Of a stretch of 64,000 bases of DNA, positions 36,552 to 44,800 are shown piece by piece (within the stretch, counting starts at the first letter, position 1; each line of letters begins with the position of its first letter). Below the pieces are notes generated by a model. The model was not told the origin of the DNA and did no database searches. It saw only the letters and a program-made list of their open reading frames with translations. This DNA comes from Crossaster papposus (taxonomy: Eukaryota > Echinodermata > Asteroidea > Velatida > Solasteridae): NCBI GenBank assembly GCA_037893245.1, contig JBAIAA010000519.1, positions 558,001 to 622,000 on the forward strand, written 5' to 3'. Made by a program: the position numbers and the translations under genes.

Positions 36552-38507
36552 GGGGGGTTGTGGGTTGCGTTAGGTAACAATATTCCAGAGAGTGTGTTAT
36601 AGGGGGCTATTAAAGGCATGATACACCATTTGCAGATATCAAACAAAAACAAATCAAATAGAGGTATAACGCTAGAATGTTTGATGCTCTGACGCCAGGA
36701 AAGAAATTTAATTGATTATTTCAACAACCTACTCTAAAATGTTGACTCTGCTATGGTAAATGGGATGGATTTTGAGGTATGCATTGTAAATAATTTTCTT
36801 CAAGAGTTAAATAACTCCCCAAATCTTGTTTACATATGTATACACTACTTTAGTAGTTTAGTATTTTTTGCCAGCTTTTACTTTAACATAACAAGCATAA
36901 AAATGTGCATCAACTAAAAAAAATGTGCATCAACTAAAGAAAATGACAACACTTTTGCTTATAAGACCAAGAGAATACATATGTGACCTGTCACCACAAA
37001 ATGAGTGTGAAATTTGGATATATCATATACACAAATTCTCCAAAACAGGAGCTTTCCAATGGTATACAACACTGTGGGGTACAGAGTTCAGTAAATTAAC
37101 CCTCACACTGCCAGATGCAGCACAGTAAATCAGGTAACAAAGTCTGGTGCATTTTGATGCATAAACGACCACAGTCTAAGACTCGAATACTGGGGTCGAA
37201 TTTCCTGGATTTGCAAGCAAAGAATTGATCGTAAGCCCATAACGATGATCTTGGACACACATGGAAGGCTATTTAGGTGATTTTGAGGTATTTTTGTGGA
37301 TTTGGGCAACATTTTAAACATAAGACATTTGGACGAATGCATGCAGTACTTCCTCGGACTCTAGTAGCGCCAGATAATGTCCAAATGTAAAAAAGCGATA
37401 ACTAGAGTCCAGTAACTCTGGTAGGGGTATAATGAGAGTCGAGTGAGGCTAGCTTAGCATGCTTAGTTACGCTAGCCCAGCACCCGATTTCACTAAACTC
37501 TTCGTAACTTACGATGCATCGCAGCCCCGCGACGCGTCGTATCTCTACGACGCGTCGCGTTACTCTTCGTACGCGTCGCGAGATGCGACGCGTTACTCTT
37601 CGTAACTCGAGTTGCGACGCGTCGCAACGTTTAGTGAAATCGGGGGTAGGTTGGACGACGTTCTTCATTACGACTGACGTCCAGGGTATAAATTTATCCT
37701 GCCATAGCGAACAAATTTACAACATTTTTTGTTCATATTTTTACCTAATGAAGGAAGCTGAAACTTTGTTTACATCTTTTTTGTGTCTGGAATTACAGAT
37801 CGTCATGGGTTACAAAAAGCAAATGTGTCTTTGGGTTACTTATTTACAGAAAATAAATAGGAAATTTATGCTTTTCGACGTGAACATCAATGTACAAACT
37901 TGTACGTGCGTGCGCGCGTATCCGGCAGCTGCGCCAGCCTAGGACTGATGAGCTGGCCTCGCGCGTGCATGCGCGCGCACGTACGTACATAGGAAGTTTG
38001 TATCTGATGTTCAAGTCGAAAAGCGTGGATTTGCAATTTATTTTCTGTAATAATGAAGTACTATTAAACCCAAAGACACATTCGCTTTTTGTAACCCATG
38101 ACGATCTGTAATTCTAGACACAACACAAGAAAGACATAAGCGAGATTTCGGCTTTCTTCATCAGGTAAAAATATAAAGAAATGTTGTTGTAAAATTGTTC
38201 GCTATGGCAGGAGAAATTGATACACTGGACTCCGTCGCGTTGTACACAACGGAGGAGTCCAACCTGGTCGATCCTGGGCTGGGGCGGGCTAACTAACTAA
38301 ACTAGTTACGCCCCCAAATATTTTTGACAAAATGCTTTCCCTTAGGTTGTCACAATCAAAATCGGTTGAAAAATCCAGATGTGGATAAGGATGAAATAAC
38401 TATTTCATAAATACGGCAAAAACATGTAGTTAACCCACCTTTTCCCTCGTTCTTGAGAGGTTTTTTGTAAGAATACTTGACTTGAACGTCGACTTTCTGT
38501 CTGCCAT
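16067..38507 (-). CDS. Amph: Amphiphysin / bridging integrator (N-BAR + SH3), complete coding sequence
   Basis: This is a membrane-curvature protein: the N-BAR dimer binds and tubulates membranes, and the SH3 domain recruits proline-rich partners such as dynamin. Eleven exons join in phase to 432 residues: 38439-38507, 27558-27693, 25633-25727, 24753-24848, 23904-24002, 22969-23054, 22367-22531, 21373-21625, 20139-20255, 19419-19520, 16067-16147. All donors are GT and acceptors AG. Residues 1-23 (MADRKSTFKSSILTKN...) are the amphipathic H0 helix. Residues 24 to about 248 are BAR, with diagnostic KLGKVDETRD, EKRGRKMMDFDSARH, EELPALYDSRVPF and LHEELGKM. Residues 250-372 are a short linker with an alanine run and an acidic DEEDEDDAFEYQ. 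Residues 373-432 are SH3 (RATHDY, DDGWLLGVK, KGVFPENF) ending TVRL-stop. No clathrin/AP2-binding insert is obvious, as in other invertebrate amphiphysins. The start is the ATG at 38507, the only one giving a canonical H0. It is head to head with the glycosyltransferase gene. Confidence 0.95.
16250..16500. mobile_element. MITE 'TTCATAGAGCTGCTTAAGCA', copy
   Basis: This copy of a family full of 'gcttaagca/tgcttagca' words ends in AGCTCTATGAAATGGGCCCC. Other copies are at 16606-16855, 17208-17701, 22663-22870, 25340-25566, 26390-26658 and 57766-58010. It is non-coding. Confidence 0.7.
16606..16855. mobile_element. MITE 'GGGGCTAATTTCATGGAGC', complete copy
   Basis: The left GGGGCTAATTTCATGGAGCT and the right AGCTTCATAAAATTTGCCCC are inverted. 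The interior is shared with the copy at 57766-58010. Confidence 0.8.
16935..17130. repeat. Dispersed repeat, inverted relative to 30780-30955
   Basis: The words CCCTGTGGAGACCTG, AAGGTCTCCACAGGGTAA and AAGACATTTCACG, plus a telomere-like 'ggttagggtt' run, recur in reverse-complement order at 30780-30955. Confidence 0.7.
17208..17701. mobile_element. Two overlapping or nested MITE copies of the AGCTGCTAAGCAC family
   Basis: Two left ends (GGGGCCAATTTCATAGAG at 17208; GGGTCCAATTTCATAGAGC at 17383) are followed by two right ends (TATGAAATTGGCCCC near 17628; TATGAAATTGGCCCT near 17700). One copy appears to sit inside another. Confidence 0.7.
17933..19372. mobile_element. TGTGACCCGCTCC element split by a 1.0-kb insertion
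   Basis: The left half (TGTGACCCGCTCCAGGAAAA onward to 18288) and the right half (19311-19372, ending GGAGCGGGTCACATA) together match the uninterrupted copy at 29800-30243, except for the inserted block 18289-19306. Confidence 0.8.
18289..19306. mobile_element. 1.0-kb inverted-repeat transposon with TTAC target duplication
   Basis: The left end GTAATTTCCTGCGGTAAAG and the right end CTTTACCGCAGGAAATT are inverted. TTAC occurs immediately outside both ends (18285-18288; 19307-19310). Comparison with 30180-30195, where the site is empty, confirms the insertion. It contains a second inverted repeat (GTAGTCTTGTTTGCAAGACG at about 18570 and its complement at about 18742-18761). Open frames inside have no recognisable transposase. 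Confidence 0.85.
19862..20090 (-). mobile_element. MITE family 'AACCAGTTCGCGC', degraded copy
   Basis: It begins AACCAGTTTGTGCCATG and carries the family words 'gatccgagtcgggttcagg', 'agcacacc' and 'tgacgtgtttattcatcatc'. The right terminal repeat has decayed. Confidence 0.65.
20440..21405. repeat. 44-bp minisatellite copying the 3' end of amphiphysin exon 8
   Basis: About 21 units of roughly 44 bases lie here. On the - (coding) strand each contains CCAGCAGAACCAG, then ACCTATTGAG|GTTAGT. The unit closest to the exon is itself coding (...PRPAEPAPIE) and supplies the predicted donor at 21372. The remaining units lie in the following intron and repeat the donor. A few units carry one- or two-base variants. 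Confidence 0.9.
22589..22662 (+). mobile_element. tRNA-derived SINE head
   Basis: TTGGCATAGCGGTTACTTT resembles an A box and GGGCTCGAATCCCGCC a B box, about 35 bases apart. The sequence ends in GGGCC and runs directly into a MITE. The full cloverleaf is imperfect, so this is not a functional tRNA gene. Confidence 0.65.
22663..22870. mobile_element. MITE of the AGCTGCTAAGCAC family, left-truncated
   Basis: It shares 'caattcttccttggggaaa', 'gtgactggtattcag', 'gagcaagactttttttgtg' and the end ATGAAATTGG with the complete copy at 57766-58010. Confidence 0.7.
23375..23710. repeat. Dispersed repeat 'TCCTGAATCC...AAAACTGCTGG'
   Basis: The words GCAAAAACTGCTGGTGTCCT, CTGACGGATTCA and TGGATTTTGATGGATTCAGG recur at 31140-31510 and, in part, at 29240-29370. 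It is AT-rich and non-coding. Confidence 0.75.
24190..24486. mobile_element. Foldback (long-arm palindromic) element
   Basis: The left arm GGTACACTGACTTGTTCACA ... CACGTGATTCGGGGCAAGC is mirrored by GCTTGCCCCGAATCACGTG ... TGTGAACAAGTCAGTGTACC. The arms are about 100 bases with a loop of about 90. A half copy is at 7655-7820. It sits in an amphiphysin intron. Confidence 0.9.
25340..25566. mobile_element. MITE of the AGCTGCTAAGCAC family, copy
   Basis: Contains TTTGCTTAGCATGAAAATTC, GGGACTGGTATTCAGC and a right end TTATGTAATTGACCCC. It lies about 65 bases from an amphiphysin exon (25633-25727). Confidence 0.75.
25903..26163. mobile_element. Palindromic MITE with ACACTAAACAAAAATATAAA ends
   Basis: The left end ACACTAAACAAAAATATAAA and the right end TTTATATTTTTGTTCAGTGT are inverted. 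The arms continue inward (GTTTGTCTTGATTTGTAAAC against its complement) for about 110 bases. The motif AAATATAAACGCCCAC is doubled on the left. Confidence 0.88.
26390..26658. mobile_element. MITE 'GGGCCCAATTTCATAGAGC', complete but divergent copy
   Basis: The ends GGGCCCAATTTCATAGAGCT and AGCTCTATGAAATTGGGCCC are a perfect 20-base inverted repeat. The interior differs from the other copies of the family (an 'aacgtttgcgcgcgc' block), so it may be a separate subfamily sharing termini. Confidence 0.88.
26826..27185 (-). pseudogene. LINE reverse-transcriptase tail, frameshifted
   Basis: The - strand translation shows HTSPLYAKLNILKLNDLY and LGTLKFKYTHNMLPQCF. A frameshift near 27020 follows, then YGTRSSSKGNLFARQC and RGVVYWNELN. 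This is the usual C-terminal end of CR1-like LINE proteins. Upstream catalytic parts are absent. Confidence 0.8.
27194..27290 (+). mobile_element. tRNA-derived SINE head
   Basis: GGTCGAGTGGCAAGACATC (A-box-like) and GTGGGTTCGAGTCCCAACC (B box) are about 30 bases apart, resembling a leucine/serine-type tRNA with a variable arm. The body continues without a tRNA 3' end. A similar head is at 57745-58060. Confidence 0.65.
27696..27810. repeat. G-rich minisatellite forming the polypyrimidine tract of amphiphysin exon 2
   Basis: Repeats of GGGAACAGGGGAGGGG lie directly next to the acceptor at 27694-27695. On the - strand they provide about 100 bases of nearly pure pyrimidine in front of exon 2. 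Confidence 0.85.
29240..29400. repeat. Partial copy of the 'AAAACTGCTGG' dispersed repeat with a poly(G) run
   Basis: GTCCTGAATCCGCTAAACTC and GCAAAAACTGCTGGTGTCCT match 23375-23710 and 31140-31510. A G-rich run follows at 29367-29388. Confidence 0.7.
29800..30243. mobile_element. Uninterrupted TGTGACC element
   Basis: The left part TATGTGACCTTCTGTATGGA with AAAGGTGACCCAAGTCGCAA is inverted relative to GCGACTTATGTCACCTTTTC and GGAGCGGGTCACATA at the right. It is the empty-site reference for the split copy at 17933-19372. Confidence 0.8.
30780..30955. repeat. Reverse-oriented copy of the 16935-17130 repeat
   Basis: The words ACCCTAACCC, TCGTGAAATTTCTTGTGGAG, TTACCCTGTGGAGACC and CTTCCACAGGGTAA occur as reverse complements of those at 16935-17130. 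Confidence 0.7.
31140..31510. repeat. Dispersed repeat, third copy
   Basis: Shares CTGCTGGTGTCCTGAGTCC, TGGACTCTGGCGGATTCAGG and TGGATTTTGATGGACTCAGG with 23375-23710. Confidence 0.75.
31745..32030. mobile_element. Palindromic MITE with CACTGACCTC ends
   Basis: The left CACTGACCTCTATACATGGA and the right TCCAGGTGTTGAGGTCAGTG are inverted. The arms continue inward through GAAGTCGGC and GTGCAACATGGCG to their complements. Confidence 0.8.
32930..33120. repeat. Near-perfect long palindrome
   Basis: The left arm (ATTGACTGCTTTGAGTGG, TAGTAAAACTAGCCTCCCGA, CATGGAGCATTCTATTTTCC) is mirrored almost perfectly within about 20 bases of the centre near 33040. The arms are about 85 bases. Confidence 0.9.
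33121..33575. mobile_element. Inverted-repeat element adjoining the palindrome
   Basis: ATAACACCTCACTCACAGAT at the left and ATCTGTGAGTGAGGTGTTAT at the right are exact complements. The interior is non-coding. It is directly adjacent to the palindrome at 32930-33120, so both may be one composite unit. Confidence 0.8.
33930..34150. repeat. Degenerate tandem repeat, unit about 32 bp
   Basis: Five to six units share TTTTGTGAAAAGG and GACAATGTTTTCCCACT. It is non-coding and lies in amphiphysin intron 1. Confidence 0.85.
35650..35820. repeat. A-rich (AAAT)n low-complexity tract
   Basis: Almost only A and T, dominated by 'aaataaataaa' words. No other structure is visible. Confidence 0.85.
36398..36557. 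repeat. Facing poly(C) and poly(G) runs
   Basis: About 32 C (36398-36429) are followed 100 bases later by about 27 G (36531-36557). The two runs are complementary and could pair into a long hairpin. Lengths are probably unstable. Confidence 0.9.
37681..38228. mobile_element. Long-arm palindromic element, about 550 bp
   Basis: The left arm (CCAGGGTATAAATTTATCCT, GCCATAGCGAACAAATTTAC, CAGATCGTCATGGGTTAC) mirrors the right arm (GTAACCCATGACGATCTG, GTTCGCTATGGCAGG, TGATACACTGG). It has a GC-rich 'gcgcgc' centre near 37950. It lies in amphiphysin intron 1, about 210 bases from exon 1. Confidence 0.88.
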
Positions 38508-38860
38508 TTTGAACACTGCCCTCAAACGTTGATTTACAACCATCGATCGTTGTATTTCCTGGGTGCGTCGGCCACTCACACGAACGTTGCCAACGTTTGC
38601 CGACTACGCGAACAATTTTCAAAACATTAACGAACGTTAGCGAACGCATGATGGAACGCAGCCCTGTCTTAAAACAACAGAGGGCGCTATACAATTTTCA
38701 AGATGTCCAATGGCCGTTTTCCAAACTCCAGCTTCGTCGCATGTCGGCTTCGTTCATGTGTGTGTAGTTTGTCAATAGTGTAGCTAGCTGGGAACCGGAC
38801 GAGCCTCAGCTGGAGTTTAGAAAACGGCCAGGAAATGCAAGATTGCTGCGTGCAGTATCG
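38508..38860. promoter_or_regulatory. Probable bidirectional promoter (amphiphysin / GT49 glycosyltransferase)
   Basis: Only 353 bases separate the two divergent start codons, so both 5' UTRs and core promoters must lie here unless upstream non-coding exons exist. The stretch has repeated CGAACGTT/AACGTT words (38577-38650) and an inverted repeat (38711-38733 and 38808-38830). No clear TATA box is seen in either direction. The assignment is by position, not by a recognised element. Confidence 0.55.
38711..38830. repeat. 23-base inverted repeat in the divergent promoter
   Basis: TGGCCGTTTTCCAAACTCC... at 38711-38733 is repeated inverted at 38808-38830 with one mismatch and a 74-base spacer. 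The right arm ends 30 bases before the glycosyltransferase ATG. Confidence 0.85.
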
Positions 38861-41800
38861 ATGATGTTGCTGCTGAAAAGAAAATTAAATCGTTGCCTCC
38901 ATCGGTTGTGTCTGTTTAATATTGCCTTCTTTGTCTGGATTTTTTTCATGATATCTCTATTTTCGCTTATGGTGACATATATCAGCTTTGTTTTGTATCT
39001 GGATGATGACGAAAGAACCAGAGATAAAAACCTGTACGTAAAACCGGCGTATGTAACGTAACCCGCTCTAGCCCAGTGAGGGCGCTCTGTAATGTTATCA
39101 TGCAGCATGCAGTATTCAAGCCCCATTGAAACCAGTGTAAAATCAATAACGTTCAGGGCCAAGTTTCATGCAAACCGACATCTCTTGGGGATTCTCAAAC
39201 AACAATCAGATTATTGTCTTGGCCTAATATCTTTCCATTTCTGGTGGGTTAGCCATTTACATTTTAAAATAATATTCACAGTCACACTAAATTGACTAAA
39301 AGAAACTCGCTTCCATCAATTCCCGAGCCTGCAATTGCATCCATTTTACAATTGTCATCCCTCCACGTTCTAGGGCAATTAATGAATTATAGGACCCATT
39401 TTTCAACCGTAATTTTGCCAAGTCTGCCCTCTGATTGAAGCTTAAAAAACCAGGGAGTTGATTCTAGTCTATATTTACACAATATCACCATTTTCTTTTA
39501 CCAAACAGCCTCCTTTTTCAAAAATATTTGTGGGATAAAAATATTGATATATACAAATATAAATATTTGTATGTCGTGAATTTCTCAAAATTCACAAGTG
39601 GGTTTCATTCCAAATGCTATTCACCAACACGCATGCACACAGTTGAGTTAGTGTGGGAGAAAGTACACCCATGCGTGAGTAAACTCGTTCCTGTACGTTA
39701 CAGAGTGCCCTAGCCCTCGTTGTCCTTGCTGGCAATTAGTATTGTTAGGTGAAAACTAGCTTGATTACTCCAGCTTGCATTACAATGCTCATGTTATTGG
39801 GAATTTGCATAAGGCCTAGCGGGGCACGAGTACGCCTGTAATTTAGCCTATATTAAATCACGGGGCAGAGTTGCTAAAAAAACCTACTCCACAAAATGGT
39901 AAAATGAAAATCAAAAAATTGAAAATCAAAAAATTGAGAATCAAAAAATATGCTGCTAGTGCATGATCTAGCACTTTTCAGCCGGCTTTTTGATTCCCAA
40001 TTCTTTGAAAAATTGAGAGTCAAAGTTCTTTTGATTTTTCTAGTAGGCCCTATTTATAAACAAGAAACTTAAAACAGGTCAGTGAAACAATATTTGCTAT
40101 ATTGAGAATAAAACACGAACAACTGCCTGACACCGGTTAAAAATGCTGTTTTTCTTGTTTTGTTTTTCGACATCCATTATTGTAAAATTTCATACAGGTC
40201 AGTTAAAAAATATAAAATATAAAACTATAAAACACCCCCCCACCCCCCCAATCAGGCACGGTTCTACGGGGGCTAGGGGGCTTTAGCCTAACTTTTGTCT
40301 AGCTCCCCCCCCCTCCCCCCAAAAAAAAAGTGCAATAAAAAATACATTCTGGAAAATACGTATACTGGATCTGCGAAAGTTAGAAGTTGACGTCACGTGC
40401 AAAATGTCTAGCCCCCCTAAAATATTGGCTCTAGAACCGTGCCTGCACCCATTTCTAATAATTCAACCAATTACCAATAGTGTATCCTACACACATAGGG
40501 TGTGTGCAAAAATCCTATTGATTTTGGAGGATTGAAGACTGTTGGGGTTAAGAAACTTGCTGCTCTCAATTCAACATGGTTACACCCTTGCAATGTTGCT
40601 ATTTGCAGCAGTGCTTTGTCCGTACACGCTTTTGTATGCATGCATAAGGAAATATGCACACAATCCTTAAAAAAATACCTTCTCTTGGGCAGGGAACATG
40701 ACATGGACTTCCCGGTCGCAGATGGCGTTGATGAAGCCTTGCTCCTTCATGAAGGCATCGTGGCAGGAGAGGATGCTCAGAGCCCTGCCTCCGCTAATCT
40801 GATCTCTCCCCTCATCATTGACTCCTCGGTGCTGGAGATTGCTGGGTGGTGGATGCCTCAGGTCCGATGGAACCCAGAGATCGACTGTAGTCTGCCCGAC
40901 CAGCCAGGCAGCTGTGGGAAGGTAGTTACCTACATTAGTGCTAGCCTGAACATTTGGACTCTCAATAAGTAGACAGTCTCAAAACTTAAGATAGCAGGCT
41001 CAATTTCAAGTGTTCTTACTTTGGAAAGAATGTCCTGACACAACTTTAGCAGTTGTGTACAAAGTCTATACAGTTCTAATAAAATAAATAAAAACTACCC
41101 CTGAAAGCCCGCAAAAGTCCTGCTTATATCTTGATTTTGTCCTCCAAAGTCCTACTCTTGCCATACTTTTGGCGCTACTTTTGGCCCTACTTTTGGCCCT
41201 ACTTTTGGCCCTACTTTTGGCCCTACTTTTGGCCCTACTTTTGGCCCTACTTTTGGCCCTACATTTTGCCCTACTTTTTGCCCTACATTTTGCCCTACTT
41301 TTTGCCCTACTTTTTGCCCTACTGTTATTCTTCTTTTTGCCCTACTTTTTATTCTACTTTTTGCCCTACTTTTTATTCTACTTTTTGCCCTACTTTTTAT
41401 TCTACTTTTTGCCCTACTTTTTATTCTACTTTTTGCCCTACTTTTTATTCTACTTTTGTTCTACTTTTATTCTACTTTTATTCTACTTTTATTCTACTTT
41501 TATTCTACTTTTATTCTACTTTTATTCTACTTTTATTCTACTTTTATTCTACTTTTATTCTACTTTTATTCTACTTTTATTCTACTTTTATTCTACTTTT
41601 ATTCTACTTTTTTAAAACATTTTGATCCTTCTTGCAAAAGCTTGCAATAGCCTGCATTTAAAAATGGACTCCTTTTTTTTTTGTGACATACATTTCTTAT
41701 TTATTTCTCTTCAATAGGTCCTGAGTGTAAAATGCAAGCCTGATAGTATTAGAGCAATATACCAGTTTTTACCTGTAAGTAAAATGGTGAAGATTCACTT

Positions 41801-44800
41801 CTTTCGCTGTCTACAAAGTAGTAGTGCTGGGCGAGCAGTGAATTTTTCTACTCGCAAGGAAATTACTCACAAGGAAATTACTTGCGAGTAGTTGAGTACT
41901 TGCGAGTACATTGTAGTTAACAGATTTCTCGTTTGGAGCAGAAAAACTGAATGAATAAAAAAGTAGTTCATGTACGATGTAAAGTGACAACCCATTATTC
42001 AGCAGTGAGATAACCTTTCTATGCAACGTTTTGGGTCATTTACCTGAAATATATTTGTTGAAATCCTGGGGAGAGTGAGGTGAACGATGATGATTCCTTG
42101 ATTGCTAGCTTCATTGATAACATCCAAACAACAGGCAACTTTGGTGCAGAAACCGCAAAGTAGTTACGTTTGTCAAAGTCAACACTGTAAAACAAATTGT
42201 TACTCTCAACTAATTGCTCTACTTCTTCCTTGACGAGTACTCGATCGAGTAGATGTAAAATCACGAGTAATACGAGTAGCACAAACTACTTTTGAGTACT
42301 TGTGTTACTCGCCCAGCAGTACTACAAAGACTAAGAGTCCAGTGTATTTTCAAAGTATTTCGGAAAATATTTATCAGTCCCAGATTTATAAGCATTATTG
42401 CTAAGACTGACCTTCATTGAGATAATATGTGACCCAGCGCGAGTAAATGAGACACTTTGAGGCAAAAATAAAAATTGAGTTTTTGATTTTATCATTTAAA
42501 GCTTGTTTAGCTTTAAATGATGAAATCAAAATCTCAATTTTCATTTTTGCTTCAAAGTGTCTCATTTACTCGCGCTGGGTCACATATGTGATGCGATCAA
42601 GCAAAATCAGTCTGAAGTAGGCCCTTGTCATTTTTGGGATTTTTACATATTCTTTTGTAGCGTACTTCAGGCTCCATTTCAGTAAAAACCCCATGTGAAT
42701 ACAACCTTCGGTTAAAAAATGACAACCATTTGAACACCAGCACGTTAAAAATAAAGAAACTGAGAAAATCATGTTTTTGTATCACTTCCCTTCTGAATTT
42801 GGCTAAAAGAGTATTTTCATGTAAAAGAAAAATATTTTCTCTTTCTGTTTTTGTAAAAAAGTCAATTTGGATTTGTCCACCCCTACGAACATATTTTAGC
42901 CCTATCTCAAAACAAGGAATTGCCGAGTTCCGACTGATTTTGCTTGATCGCATCACATATTAGACAAAAAAGTGTAGTCCGGATGGCAGCATTCTTTCTC
43001 AGTGAAGATTCCTTCATACAAAAGACAGTAGAAAAAAAAAGATGTATGCAGCATATTGAACAAAACATTTTCTGCGACCACATCAGGTTATGTTTAAAAT
43101 GCTCAATGTTCTATTTGTCCACAGATTAATCAAGATAAATCATTTGATGGTATTTATTTTCACGCAAAAAGTGCAGCATCTAAGCTGACAAAAGACAAAC
43201 AAGTGGTGAGTAGACGAACCATCCCTCGGTTTTTTTGTATATAAACCTATAGGGTGATTTAAACTTCCACACAAATATTAACATTATTTCTGAAACTATT
43301 TTGGTAAAAGAAAACTTGTATAACATAAAAATGCATCTAATTGACACAATTTGGAAATCCCAATTACCAATTACATGCGATTGAATATAATACCATATAT
43401 ACACACGCATTGTGCACTGTGAAAAGCTGCACAAAATAGCTTACTTAACCAGTTCGCGCTGAAGGACGTATATACACGCAAAGATTTCCCCAGATTCAAA
43501 ACGAATGACGCATAAACACGTCACGAGCAAAGCCGAAAATGTCTGTCAGCAGCGAGCAAGGCCGGAAATGCGTGGGTGTGCTTCCCGGTAACATCGGCCT
43601 TAACCTGCCTCGGATCAAGTTTTGGTAAAAATAATCCCGCGCCTCGGCTCGGTGATGTTAAAATAATACCAGCGCGAACTGGTTAAATGCATGTAACTTC
43701 GAAATTCAAAAATTCAAAAATCGTGATACTTTTCTCGACCTATGTGTATTTTTGGCTCAAAAAAAAAATAAAAAAGAAAAACTTCTAAAGGAAACTCGTT
43801 TTTAACTCGCCCATACATGTGTGTAAACACCTACCATCAGGGACCCCCTATTGTCCCTCTTTTGTTTGTACATTAACATTTTTTAAGGCCTCCTATAGGT
43901 TTTTGTACGATTTTCAATCGTGGACTTTCTGTCCTCTATTTTTCTACGTCCACTATTTGTATGAAGACACAGACTTTATACAACCATTCCAGAAGGAAAA
44001 CCGTGTCATTTTGGCTGATCGTTTTTTGTATTATTCTGATCTGATCTTTTTGCTTTAGGCCAGCGATGCCACATACAGTGCAATAGCTTTATTGAGATAC
44101 AAAGATGGTGCATCGGACAGAATAAGGTAAGAACTGAGGCGTCCCATTGCTAGTTTGACTATTTCTCTAACCATAACCACATCCAACCCTACCTAGTCCA
44201 ACTGCATGTTTTGTTAGAATCTGTTGGAGTGCACTAGTGTGTTACCCATAGATGCTGGCCTGAACCCATCTCGGATCAAAGTTCGGGAAAAACGATCCTG
44301 CACCTAGGCTCATCTGTCAAAATAATACCGGAGTGAGCTTGTTAAAGAAAGGTTCAAGTGGAAAGACGTTTAAGTGGGCTGTGACAAAGACTTTACTTTG
44401 TCCGTGATCATCGTCGGTTTCTTAAGATCATCCTTGTTTTGTGAATTTATTTTTCAGACTTGATTTCCCAGCAGGAACTCATCCATATGTAGCAGCTGAA
44501 GTAGACAAGGCAAGCAACATTTTGGAAATTCACAAATGATTTTGATTATCACTAATCTATGGAAAAGCCTCTTTGACACAGTGTCTGTGAATTTTTTTTT
44601 TGTCGATAGATTTTCCCAGCAGACAAAGTGCTCCAAAGTGTCACTGTCATGCTGTGTTGCCATGGTTACCAAGGCTCCATCAAATTCATGGACGTCATAG
44701 TCCGTCCAGTTTTAGGTAAGAAATTCTGTCTAGTTCTTGCAAAAGTATTTTGTTCTGCATAGTTATATGGTGTAAAGGAAGGTATACATTTAGGAATTGT

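Noticed and set aside
40471..40704. - strand frame overlapping the start of the glycosyltransferase exon 2
   Set aside because: It is a shadow of the + strand exon and intron; the + strand exon has matching phases and splice sites.
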